Source of the DNA: JBECKQ01 sp040235375
Lineage (GTDB): Bacteria; Planctomycetota; Phycisphaerae; UBA1845
Direction of reading: 5' to 3'
NCBI GenBank assembly: GCA_040235375.1
Contig: JBECKQ010000399.1
Location: 1-28,618, forward strand
Length of the DNA: 28,618 nucleotides
This document shows positions 1 through 7,833 of this stretch, one piece after another (the stretch's first letter is position 1; every line of letters starts with the position of its first letter). Made by a program: the position numbers and the translations under genes. The notes beneath the pieces were generated by a model, which was given only the letters and a program-made list of their open reading frames with translations, did not search any database and was not told where the DNA came from.

Positions 1-21
1 CCTCCCCCTTCCAGGGGGAGG
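1..21. repeat. GC-rich perfect hairpin at left edge
   Basis: CCTCCCCCT and AGGGGGAGG form a perfect 9-bp stem around a TCC loop. No gene abuts it inside the window, so it may be the end of a terminator or a REP-like palindrome belonging to the gene left of the window. There is no T-run after it on the plus strand. Confidence 0.5.
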
Positions 22-57
22 GGTGCGCGGCGGGGCACGTGAGGGGTTGACGTTGGA

Positions 58-86
58 TCCGCTTCCTGACGGGCGCGGCTCGGACG
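58..86 (+). repeat. Dispersed 29-nt repeat, copy A
   Basis: This degenerate copy of a repeat recurs as an inverted pair at 15542-15700. It shares the core CGCGGCTCGGACG and the flank TCCGCT, and by eye it differs at three of 29 positions from the forward copy at 15672-15700. It lies in the non-coding stretch left of pepF. Confidence 0.65.
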
Positions 87-166
87 GCGTTGCCGGCGAT
101 TCGTTGGGTGACGTATTCGTTGGAAGCGGCGACGGCGCTTGAGGGCCGTCGCGCCCGCTGCGCATG

Positions 167-202
167 ACAGGGGCCGGCCGGCAGCGCGCCGACCGGCCCT
201 GT
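167..202 (-). terminator. Stem-loop downstream of pepF
   Basis: ACAGGGGCCGG (167-177) pairs with CCGGCCCTGT (193-202) with one bulged G, giving a stable GC-rich hairpin that starts about 28 nt beyond the pepF stop. No U-run follows on the minus strand, so it is a 3'-end stabiliser or a non-canonical terminator rather than a classic intrinsic one. The rest of 1-229 shows no gene. Confidence 0.4.
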
Positions 203-229
203 GTTCGCAAACCTGACCGAAGACCAGCC

Positions 230-2161
230 TTACTCGTTCGAGGCGAGCTGGCCCGTCTCCTTGAGCAGATCCTCCGCCTGCGTGAGCAGCTTGTCGAAAA
301 TCGCCATCGCGTCCTCGATCGGCTGCGGCGTGGTCATGTCCACGCCCGCCCGCTTGAGCAGCTCGATCGGATAGGCGCTCGACCCGCTCTTTAGGAACGT
401 GATATAGTCATCGACCGCCTGCTTGTTGCCCTCCATGATCCGCCGGGCCAGCGTGCTCGCCGCACAATAGCTCGTCGCGTACTTGTAGACGTAGAAGTTG
501 TAGTAGAAGTGCGGAATACGGATCCAGTAGTTGTCCACCAGCTCGTCGTTGGTGTACGCCGGGCCGTAGTACTTGACCATGATCTTGCGGTACTCGTCAC
601 CGAGGCTGGCCGGCGTGAGCGGCACGTCCGCTTCGGCCATCTCGTGGAACTTGTGCTCGAACTCGCTGAACATCGTCTGGCGGAACACCGTGCCGCGAAT
701 CTGCTCGAGGAACTCGCCAATCAGGTAGAGCTTCTGCTTCGGGTCTGTCGTGTGCTCGAGCACGTAGTTCTGCAGCAGTATCTCGTTCAGCGTCGACGCC
801 ACCTCGGCGCAGAAGATGTCGTACTCGGAATAGACGTACGGCTGCGTGCTGCGCGAGAAGTACGAGTGCATCGAGTGACCCATCTCGTGGGCGATGGTGG
901 ACATGTCCTCGTAGCCGCCGTGGAAGTTCGTCAGGATGTACGGCTGCGTCAGGTACGTCCCGCTCGAGTACGCCCCGCTGCGCTTGCCCCGCGTCGGGTA
1001 CACGTCGATCCAGCGCGACTCGAAGCCCTTCGTCATTATGCCGATATACTGCGGCCCGAGCGGCTGGAGCGCCGTGAGAATCGTCTTGACCGCGTCCTCG
1101 TAACTCTCGTGGTAGGTCTCGCCGGTGATCAGCGGGGCGAACAGGTCCCACGCACGCACGCCGTCATCCAGATGCAGCGCCCGCTTGCGGATTTCCTCGT
1201 AGCGGTGCAGGAGCCCGAGATTGTCGTTCACAGTCTTGACCAGCGTGTCGTACACTTCGACCGGGATGTTGCTCCCTTCCAGCGCCGCCTGCAGGCAACT
1301 GTCGTAGCCGCGGGCCTTGACCGTCAGGATGTGGCTCTGGGCGACGCCGTTGAGCAGCGCCGAGTTCGTTGCGGCGTACTCCTTGTACGTCCCCACGATG
1401 CCCCGATACGCCGCTTCGCGGACCTTGCGGTCCGGGTTGCGCATGAGGATGTAGAAGGCCGAGTCGCTCAGCTCGATGTTCTCGCCCTTCTCGTTCTTGA
1501 TCGTGGGGAAGTGGATGTCGGCGTTGGTCAGCAGGTTGTACGCCCCGTAGGGCGTCCGGCGGACCTCGCTGGTCAAGGCGAGCAGTTGCTCCTCGCGCGG
1601 TGAGAGGATGTACTTGCGCAATCGCCACAGGTTGTCGAAGAAGTGCGCGTACACCGCCAGCTTCTCGTTGGAGCTCATCCACTCCTTGACTTTCTCCTGC
1701 GGGATGGCGGCGAGCTCCGGCGACATCCACGACGACTTCTCCGAATAATCGGAGTACAGCGAGAACGCTCGCTGCTTCATCGCCTGGTGTTCGGTGTTGC
1801 GCGTGTCCTCGTCCGACAGCAGCGACGTGTACACGTAGACGCGATCGAGGCGCGGTTCGAGATCGTCGGTGAACTGCAGGGCGTGCAGCAACTGGTCCGG
1901 TCCCTTGTCGAGCGTGCCCTTCAGGTCGGGAACCTGATTGACGAGCTTCTGGACCTCGTTGTACTCGACTTCCCAAGCCTCCTTGTTCGGGAAGATGTTC
2001 TCCACCGCCCAGGTGTATTTCTTCTCGATTTCGCTTCGTTCCGGAACCTTCTTCGTTCCTTCCTGTCCCGCCTGTTCCTGGGCGAGCACGGGGAGCGATA
2101 GGAACGACAGCATCGCGATGGCGACGAGCCACCATCGCACGCGCAGCTTCGACAGATTCAT
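230..2161 (-). CDS. pepF: Exported oligoendopeptidase F, M3 family zinc peptidase
   Basis: The 643-aa protein is a metallopeptidase of the M3B (PepF) family, which cleaves short peptides. The zinc site is visible: HEMGH at about residues 425-429, with the third ligand Glu in FCAEVAST near 453. The flanking STIAHEMGHSMHSYFS is typical of the family. The N-terminus (MNLSKLRVRW, then a hydrophobic stretch ending LPVLAQ) is a clear signal peptide, whereas textbook PepF is cytosolic, so this copy probably acts in the periplasm. The start is ATG 2161, because GGAGG at 2167-2171 sits 5 nt upstream; a start 13 codons further up would precede the signal peptide with charged sequence. The gene stands alone, divergent from the methyltransferase gene. 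The family call is firm; the location is inferred. Confidence 0.96.
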   Translation of the reverse strand: MNLSKLRVRWWLVAIAMLSFLSLPVLAQEQAGQEGTKKVPERSEIEKKYTWAVENIFPNKEAWEVEYNEVQKLVNQVPDLKGTLDKGPDQLLHALQFTDDLEPRLDRVYVYTSLLSDEDTRNTEHQAMKQRAFSLYSDYSEKSSWMSPELAAIPQEKVKEWMSSNEKLAVYAHFFDNLWRLRKYILSPREEQLLALTSEVRRTPYGAYNLLTNADIHFPTIKNEKGENIELSDSAFYILMRNPDRKVREAAYRGIVGTYKEYAATNSALLNGVAQSHILTVKARGYDSCLQAALEGSNIPVEVYDTLVKTVNDNLGLLHRYEEIRKRALHLDDGVRAWDLFAPLITGETYHESYEDAVKTILTALQPLGPQYIGIMTKGFESRWIDVYPTRGKRSGAYSSGTYLTQPYILTNFHGGYEDMSTIAHEMGHSMHSYFSRSTQPYVYSEYDIFCAEVASTLNEILLQNYVLEHTTDPKQKLYLIGEFLEQIRGTVFRQTMFSEFEHKFHEMAEADVPLTPASLGDEYRKIMVKYYGPAYTNDELVDNYWIRIPHFYYNFYVYKYATSYCAASTLARRIMEGNKQAVDDYITFLKSGSSAYPIELLKRAGVDMTTPQPIEDAMAIFDKLLTQAEDLLKETGQLASNE

Positions 2162-2585
2162 TGGATCCTCCCGGCGGCGGGTAACCGGCTGACCAACCAC
2201 GGCGGCCCCGCCGACCGCCGCGAGCCCGTGTTGTGTGGAAGCATCCGCACGGCCCGGTTCGGCACGACCGACCTCCGGCCGGGCAATGCGGGTCGCCTAG
2301 CCTATTGCACCGCGATGCGGCTCACAAGTGCGCCCGCTCGCCGCCGGATGAATCGGGCTGAAATCGCAGGTTGTGCTCCTCTGACATCCGGCCGCAGCCC
2401 GACTGCCGCCCCTGGCGTCATCGTCGATTGCACCGCTCAAGAACAGTGGTACACATCCGGCACACACTGCCTCCGTGGCGTCAATACCCGTTGCACTCTC
2501 CACGCCAGTCGCGAGAATGAGGTGGGCGGCACGTTCGTCATGGCGATCGCCAGGGAATGGCTGCGATCAGCCGCCGGTATCGAGC
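2162..2585. other. Gene-free divergent spacer, pepF to methyltransferase
   Basis: These 424 bases separate two divergent genes and should hold both promoters. Only the pepF ribosome binding site is convincing. No good -35/-10 pair, RNA gene or strong palindrome was found. Open frames across it are short and arginine/serine-rich, as expected of non-coding GC-rich DNA. The methyltransferase frame stays open back to 2475 without protein-like sequence. Confidence 0.5.
2167..2171 (-). promoter_or_regulatory. Ribosome binding site of pepF
   Basis: GGAGG on the minus strand lies 5 nt before ATG 2161. It fixes the start at the residue that opens the signal peptide. Confidence 0.8.
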
Positions 2586-3668
2586 ATGGATGCGACACAC
2601 ACACTGCACGATAGGCAGACCACCACACGACACGAAAGCGGCGCAACGTCTCTGCCCGCGACACGGTACCAGGGCAGCAAGCGGAAGCTTGCGGCGTGGA
2701 TCTGGTCCAGGCTCGCCGAACATGATTTCACGACCGCGCTCGACGCCTTCGGCGGAACCGGCAGCGTCGCGTACACGCTCAAGGCCTACGGCAAGCGCGT
2801 CACCTGCAACGACTGCCTCGCGTTCAACGAACAGGTCGGCATCGCCCTGATCGAAAACGACCGCGTTCAGCTTTCACCGGCCGAAGCGCGCCGGTTGCTT
2901 GCCGAACCGGCGCCGAAAGCCGGCGCGTTCATTCAAGAGACCTTCCGCGGCATCTACTTCACCGACGAGGAGAACGCCTGGCTCGATCAGATGTGCGCCC
3001 GCATCCGGCGGATTCGCGACCGCCGCAAGCGGGCCATCGCCTGGTACGCCCTCGGCCAGGCCGCCATCTCCAAGCGGCCGTACAACCTCTTCCACCGCGC
3101 GAACCTCTACATGCGCACTGCGAACGTCAAGCGGACCTTCGGGAACAAGCGCACCTGGGACCGCCCCTTCGACGACCACTGGCTGCGCTTCGTGGAAAAG
3201 GCAAACGCGGCGATCATCGACGGCCACGGCACGTGCCGGGCGATCAGAATGGACGTGCTCGAGGTTCCCGGCCGGTTCGATCTCGTCTACCTCGACCCGC
3301 CGTACGTCAACGGCCGTGGCGTCGGAGTCGATTACGCCCACTTCTACCACTTCCTCGACGGCATGATCGAATACGACCGCTGGCCCGCGCGGATCGACTG
3401 GCGCTCGAAGCATCGGCGGATGACCGCCACGCCCAACCCCTGGTGCCAGCCGGCTCAAACCCACGAGGCTTTCAAGGCCGTCTTCGAGCGCTACCGCGAC
3501 TCCATCCTGGCCGTCTCTTACCGCAGCGACGGAATCCCTTCGATCGAAGAACTGGAGGCCATGCTCCGCCGCTGCAAGCGGCGCGTCGAAGTGCACCGCC
3601 ACGGCAATTATCAGTACGCGTTGAGCACGAATCGCAGGTCGCAGGAAGTGCTTCTGATCGGCTGGTGA
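2586..3668 (+). CDS. D12-class N6-adenine DNA methyltransferase
   Basis: The 360-aa protein is a DNA adenine methylase of the MethyltransfD12 family, which transfers a methyl group from S-adenosylmethionine to adenine N6. Motifs appear in alpha-group order: motif X as TRYQGSKRK (about 27-34), motif I as DAFGGTGS (53-60) and motif IV as the catalytic DPPY (237-240), with the target-recognition region between motifs I and IV. The start is uncertain. ATG 2586 has no good Shine-Dalgarno, but the frame upstream to 2475 does not look like protein. No restriction endonuclease, specificity subunit or phage gene is adjacent, so it is probably an orphan methyltransferase with an epigenetic or defensive role. 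The recognition sequence cannot be read from the protein. It ends 14 nt from the convergent receiver gene. Confidence 0.9.
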   Translation: MDATHTLHDRQTTTRHESGATSLPATRYQGSKRKLAAWIWSRLAEHDFTTALDAFGGTGSVAYTLKAYGKRVTCNDCLAFNEQVGIALIENDRVQLSPAEARRLLAEPAPKAGAFIQETFRGIYFTDEENAWLDQMCARIRRIRDRRKRAIAWYALGQAAISKRPYNLFHRANLYMRTANVKRTFGNKRTWDRPFDDHWLRFVEKANAAIIDGHGTCRAIRMDVLEVPGRFDLVYLDPPYVNGRGVGVDYAHFYHFLDGMIEYDRWPARIDWRSKHRRMTATPNPWCQPAQTHEAFKAVFERYRDSILAVSYRSDGIPSIEELEAMLRRCKRRVEVHRHGNYQYALSTNRRSQEVLLIGW

Positions 3669-3682
3669 ATGCGCCGGTGCAA

Positions 3683-4093
3683 TTACTGCCGGACGCGGCG
3701 GGCCTGGATGTGCGCCCGGACCAGGGCCACCAGCGCCTTGCGGTCGATCGGCTTCGTGAGGTAATCGTCGGTGCCGCACTCGGTGGCCCGTTCGATATCG
3801 GCCGTCTCGTTCAGGGCAGTGACCATGATGATGACGATATCGCGGGTGTTCGGGCTGGTCTTGAGCTGCTTGCAGAGCTCGAAGCCGGACATCTTCGGCA
3901 TCATGATGTCAAGCAGGATGAGGTCGGGCTTGTCGCGGGCGACGATCTCGAGCGCTTCCACGCCGTTGGTGGCCCCGGTGGTGCGCACCTCGGGCATGTC
4001 CTCCAGGTAGACCTCGAGCAGCTCGAGGTTCTGGGCGTTGTCATCCACAATGAGTACGTGGGCCCTGTCGTCCTTGGTCGGCTGATCGCTCAT
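3683..4093 (-). CDS. Stand-alone CheY-like receiver protein
   Basis: The 136-aa protein is a single response-regulator receiver domain with no output domain. All phosphorylation residues are present: the acidic pair D17-D18 (VLIVDDN), phosphoacceptor D62 (LLDIMMP), T92 (VTA) and K114 (TKPID). It would pass a phosphoryl signal by protein contact, like CheY or DivK, and no histidine kinase is encoded in the window. ATG 4093 was chosen; AGGG lies directly before it but is very close, and a TTG eight codons upstream (4117) is the alternative. It lies about 94 nt downstream of rho on the same strand, so co-transcription with rho is possible. The partner and output are unknown. Confidence 0.93.
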   Translation of the reverse strand: MSDQPTKDDRAHVLIVDDNAQNLELLEVYLEDMPEVRTTGATNGVEALEIVARDKPDLILLDIMMPKMSGFELCKQLKTSPNTRDIVIIMVTALNETADIERATECGTDDYLTKPIDRKALVALVRAHIQARRVRQ

Positions 4094-4187
4094 CCCTGCA
4101 CCGTTGATCGCAAACAACTGTTCGTCGCGGATCGAATCGCGGCCGCGGCAATAGTTAACGCAAAACCCAACCGCCGTCCAGCACGAA

Positions 4188-5351
4188 CTACAGCCGGCGC
4201 GACCGGCCGGCGATGTTGGCGACGAACCGCTCGTTGTCGTCGAACCGGCCCATGGCCTCCAGCAGCGCCTCCATGGCCTTGAGCGGGCCGCGGGTCATCA
4301 GCGTCCGGCGGATGTTGCGGGCCGCCTCCAGCGCCTCCGGTGTCAGCAGCAGCTCCTCCTTGCGCGTGCCCGACTCGTTGAGGTCGATGGCCGGCCACAC
4401 ACGGCGGTTGGCCAGCTCGCGCGAGAGCATGATCTCCATGTTCCCGGTGCCCTTGAACTCGTTGAAGATCACTTCGTCCATCCGGCTGCCGGTGTCGATC
4501 AGGGCCGAGGCGATGATGGTCAGCGAGCCGCCGTGCTCGATGTTGCGGGCCGCCCCGAAAATCGCCTTGGGCTCGTTCAGCGCCCCCGCGGTGATGCCGC
4601 CCGACATCGTTCGCCCGCTCGCCCGCTCGGCGACGTTGAACGCCCGGCCCAGCCGCGTGAGCGAATCGAGCAGCACGACCACGTTCTCGCCCGCCTCCAC
4701 GTGCCGCTTGGCCTTGGCAATCATCAGACGGGCGATGCGAACGTGGCTGGCCACGTCCTGATCGTTGCTCGACGCGATCACCTCGCCGTGGACCGTGCGG
4801 CGCATCTCGGTGACCTCTTCCGGCCTCTCGTCGATGAGCAGCACCATCATGTACACGTCGGGGTGGTTCGTGGCGATGCCGTGCGCCATCTGCTGAAGAA
4901 GAATGGTCTTGCCGGTGCGCGGCGGTGCGACGATGAGGCCGCGCTGGCCCAGGCCGATCGGCGTCATCAGGTCGATCACACGCATGGAGAGCGGGCTGCC
5001 CTTCGTCTCGAACCGCACGGGCACACGCGGGTCGATCGCGGTCAGCTCCTCGAACGGCGTCGCCTCGAGAAAATCCTCGGCCGGCTGGTCGTTGATACGT
5101 TCGACGCTCTGGAGCTCGCGGATCGGCGGCCTGCCTTTGCGCTGCCGCTTGACCATCGGGCCCGTGACGGTTTCCCCGCCGCGGAGCCGCATTCGCTGCG
5201 AAAGTTCGATGGGCACTGCCACATCGTTGTCACGTACGCGGTAGTTGGCCTCCGGCGCTCGCAGGTGACCCGCGGGGCTGTTCGGGGTTTGGCTGCGGTC
5301 GCGCCCGTTCCAGGTTCGAGGCTCGAATGTGCCGGTAACAGTGTCGGTCAT
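4188..5351 (-). CDS. rho: Transcription termination factor Rho
   Basis: Rho is the hexameric RNA-dependent ATPase/helicase that ends transcription. The C-terminal motor is complete: Walker A APPRTGKT (about 142-149), the Walker B region VVVLLDSLTR (225-233), SGGITAGAL, the arginine-finger segment FGAARNIEHGGSLTIIA and FKGTGNMEIMLSR. The N-terminus is short. From ATG 5351 the protein has 387 aa against 419 in E. coli, the usual N-terminal helical bundle is absent, and the cold-shock-like RNA-binding segment (about residues 6-90) is diverged. The start is not secure: ATG 5351 has a poor Shine-Dalgarno, and the frame is open to TTG 5471, though that extension is proline-rich and unlike Rho. A promoter-like site lies about 190 nt upstream, leaving a long leader; autoregulation through such a leader is known for rho in other bacteria. 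Confidence 0.95.
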   Translation of the reverse strand: MTDTVTGTFEPRTWNGRDRSQTPNSPAGHLRAPEANYRVRDNDVAVPIELSQRMRLRGGETVTGPMVKRQRKGRPPIRELQSVERINDQPAEDFLEATPFEELTAIDPRVPVRFETKGSPLSMRVIDLMTPIGLGQRGLIVAPPRTGKTILLQQMAHGIATNHPDVYMMVLLIDERPEEVTEMRRTVHGEVIASSNDQDVASHVRIARLMIAKAKRHVEAGENVVVLLDSLTRLGRAFNVAERASGRTMSGGITAGALNEPKAIFGAARNIEHGGSLTIIASALIDTGSRMDEVIFNEFKGTGNMEIMLSRELANRRVWPAIDLNESGTRKEELLLTPEALEAARNIRRTLMTRGPLKAMEALLEAMGRFDDNERFVANIAGRSRRL

Positions 5352-5536
5352 TTTCAACTGCGTCCATGGTCCGGTGCGGACAGGCCACGGGGCAGGCTCC
5401 TGCGGCACTGGCGACGAGCGGGGCGCTTCCGCTGGACCGAACCGGGTTTCTACGGTTGCTCTTACGGCCAAGGAGAGGCTGCAAGGGAGCCGGCCAGACC
5501 CCGCAGGGCAAGGCCGTTCCTTTGCGCTTACATACT

Positions 5537-5565
5537 AGAGTATGCGCGGTCCGCGAATATTGCAA
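5537..5565 (-). promoter_or_regulatory. Putative sigma70-type promoter of rho
   Basis: On the minus strand TTGCAA (5560-5565) and TACTCT (5537-5542) are spaced by 17 nt. The site sits in an AT-richer pocket between the rho leader and the 3' end of the TPR gene. It would give a leader of about 180 nt before ATG 5351. Confidence 0.45.
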
Positions 5566-5583
5566 GCACGCCCCAGACCACGC

Positions 5584-7641
5584 TCAGCGACTCGATGCCT
5601 GGAGGCGAGCGATTCCACGGATGGCCGGACCGTTGTCTTTGTCGATCTCGAGGATCTGCTTGAAGTACTCGATCGCCCGGGCCACGTCGCCCTGCGCTTC
5701 CTTGATGCGCGCGAGCTGATCCAGGTTGAAGATAACGTACGCGCTTCGCGGATCGAGCCGGCGATCGAGCGCCAGCGCCCGTTCGTATGCCGTCTCCGCT
5801 TCGTCCCAGCGGTGCAGCTTCATCAAAACGCGGCCCCGGCCCCGGTGATACTTCGGCACGGACGGTTTGAGCTGAATGCACCGGGCGAATTCCGAGAGGG
5901 CTTCCTCGTGATCGCCCCGCTGCTCCAGCGAGGACGCCAGCATGAAGTGCAGATCGGGATGCTCGGGCATCAGCCCGACCGCCTTGCGCGAGATCGCGAT
6001 CGCCTCATCGAGGCGGGCGGGATTCTCGCGGACGGCCACCGCCAGGTTGTTCCAGAGCAGCGCGTCGGACGGATCGACGGCCAGCCCGGCCTTGTAGTTC
6101 TTGATCGCCTCATCAACGTTGCCCGCCTGGCGCTCCAGCAGGCCCAGGTTCAGCCGGGCGGTGGCACACTGCGGATCGACCTTCACCGCGTGCCTCCACA
6201 GCGCCCATGAGTCCTGCCAGATCTTCGTCTGCTGCCAGGTAAGCGCCGCGAACGTCGCGCACACGGCCACGGCCGCGACGGCCACGACCGGCAGCGCGTA
6301 GCGCACCCAGCGCACCTCCGCCCGGCGGCGCATGAGCCACAGCAAACCCGCACCGGCCAGCAACCCCCACGTCAGGCAGGCGAGATACGAGTACCGGTCG
6401 GCGACAAGCTGCGGCCCGCTCTGGGCCACGCCGAGAACCGGGCTGAGAATCCCTGCGTAGCAGATACCGAGCACCAGCCCGGCGGGCCAGCGCCTCCGCA
6501 GGAGGAGCAGCAATACCGCGACGGCTAGAACCACCAGCGCCGCGACCACGTAGCGCAGAGCAAACGGATCGTTATGCACCGGCAGAGGCACGAGCGGCGT
6601 CAGATGCAACGGCAGGATCGTCTTGTACGAATAGAAGAACAGCCCGTAGAACGCCTGGGCGATGCGATCGGCAGCGCCCCACTCCTCAAGCGACTTCATG
6701 GTCGCAAGCTGCGTCTCCTGAGCCTTGCCCGCCCAGACGGCAAACACCGCCGCGAGCGCCAGGTACGGAACCTTGTCGATGTAGGCGAGCACGGCCCGCG
6801 GTGTCGTCCAGCCGGCACGCCCGCCGATCCTCCGCAGCGGGTACACGTCCAGCACGAGCATGACGGCCGGCAGGGTAATGCCCCACGCCTTGCTCAGCAG
6901 CGACAGCAGGAGCAGGCCGATCGAGGCCACGTAAAACGCAACCTTTCGCCCGGCGCTCGGGCTGATCGCATAGCGCACGTAGCACAGCAGCGCGGGAATC
7001 AGAAAAACCGACGACAGCACGTCGCGGCGCTCCGTCGCCCAGGCCACCGTTTCGACGCGCAGCGGGTGACACGCGAAGACGATCGCTGCGACAAACGCCG
7101 CCACGCAGGCCGGCCAGTCCGACGCTCCCTCCTTCGGCGGCAGCACCAGCCGCAACAGGAGCCGGGCGAGAAAGTAAAAAAGCACGGCCACCGCGGCGTG
7201 CAACAGCATGTTGGTCAAATGCACGATCTTCGGGTCGAAACCCATGTCGTACCGCTGCTGGACCGGCTCGGGCAACGAGTCGAAACGCGATTGGCCGATC
7301 GCGTGGTCCAGGTCGTACGACACCCAGGTCAGCGGGTGATAGTGACCCATCTTGGTCTGGGTGAACATCCAACGGATGTTCGCCTCGCTGAACCCGCGGA
7401 GATTGGCGTTCTTCAGAATGACCTTGTCGTCATCCCAGTTGACGAACTTCGCGTCCAGTGCCGGCAGAAACACAAGGAACGCGCACAGGGCCACGAAGAC
7501 CGGCAGGCCGATGCGCAGCATCAAAGGCGCCGGCCGGCCCCCCTCGATGAAGGACCTGTCCAGCCGGGGCGCGGCCTCGCGTGGCGATTCGGCACGCTGG
7601 CGGGCGGGGTGTCGGTCTCTTTGGCGTTTCCTGGGTGGCAT
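5584..7641 (-). CDS. Membrane glycosyltransferase-like protein with C-terminal TPR repeats
   Basis: The 685-aa protein has a basic N-terminal tail, about ten hydrophobic membrane segments (roughly residues 40-460) and a C-terminal block of about five or six tetratricopeptide repeats (about 470-685; for example ARLNLGLLERQAGNVDEAI and EALSEFARCIQLKP). After the first membrane helix comes KFVNWDDDKVI (acidic cluster at about 70-72), and then MGHYHPLTWVSYDLDH. This layout matches GT-C/TMTC-type glycosyltransferases, which take sugars from lipid-phosphate donors, with TPRs binding the protein acceptor. ATG 7641 was chosen over TTG 7722, whose extension looks unlike protein; the Shine-Dalgarno is weak. 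It is divergent from the unknown membrane gene at 7834. The architecture is seen, the enzymatic role is inferred, and the substrate is unknown. Confidence 0.85.
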   Translation of the reverse strand: MPPRKRQRDRHPARQRAESPREAAPRLDRSFIEGGRPAPLMLRIGLPVFVALCAFLVFLPALDAKFVNWDDDKVILKNANLRGFSEANIRWMFTQTKMGHYHPLTWVSYDLDHAIGQSRFDSLPEPVQQRYDMGFDPKIVHLTNMLLHAAVAVLFYFLARLLLRLVLPPKEGASDWPACVAAFVAAIVFACHPLRVETVAWATERRDVLSSVFLIPALLCYVRYAISPSAGRKVAFYVASIGLLLLSLLSKAWGITLPAVMLVLDVYPLRRIGGRAGWTTPRAVLAYIDKVPYLALAAVFAVWAGKAQETQLATMKSLEEWGAADRIAQAFYGLFFYSYKTILPLHLTPLVPLPVHNDPFALRYVVAALVVLAVAVLLLLLRRRWPAGLVLGICYAGILSPVLGVAQSGPQLVADRYSYLACLTWGLLAGAGLLWLMRRRAEVRWVRYALPVVAVAAVAVCATFAALTWQQTKIWQDSWALWRHAVKVDPQCATARLNLGLLERQAGNVDEAIKNYKAGLAVDPSDALLWNNLAVAVRENPARLDEAIAISRKAVGLMPEHPDLHFMLASSLEQRGDHEEALSEFARCIQLKPSVPKYHRGRGRVLMKLHRWDEAETAYERALALDRRLDPRSAYVIFNLDQLARIKEAQGDVARAIEYFKQILEIDKDNGPAIRGIARLQASSR

Positions 7642-7768
7642 GCGTGGGTCGTTCAGCCTCGCGATCCGGGATCGAAGGTTAACGGGTCGGGCCGGGAGCG
7701 TCCATTGGCGGGGAGTGGCCAAGGCCCGCGTAACAGCCGTTTGACAGGCTGGGTCGGCACGTTGTGAC

Positions 7769-7800
7769 GCAGTTGTGAACTGCCCGGCTTCCCTTAAACT
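7769..7800 (+). promoter_or_regulatory. Putative promoter with overlapping dyad
   Basis: TTGTGA (7773-7778) and TAAACT (7795-7800) are 16 nt apart and would start transcription near 7807, about 27 nt before ATG 7834. The -35 lies within a perfect dyad, GCAGTT-GTG-AACTGC (7769-7783), which could be an operator. Both boxes are only 4/6 matches, so the call is tentative. Confidence 0.3.
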
Positions 7801-7833
7801 GTGCGTCTTGTTCGACCCGCAGGCGGCATCTAC

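Noticed and set aside
7741..7746. Perfect -35 hexamer TTGACA
   Set aside because: No -10-like sequence lies 15-19 nt downstream.
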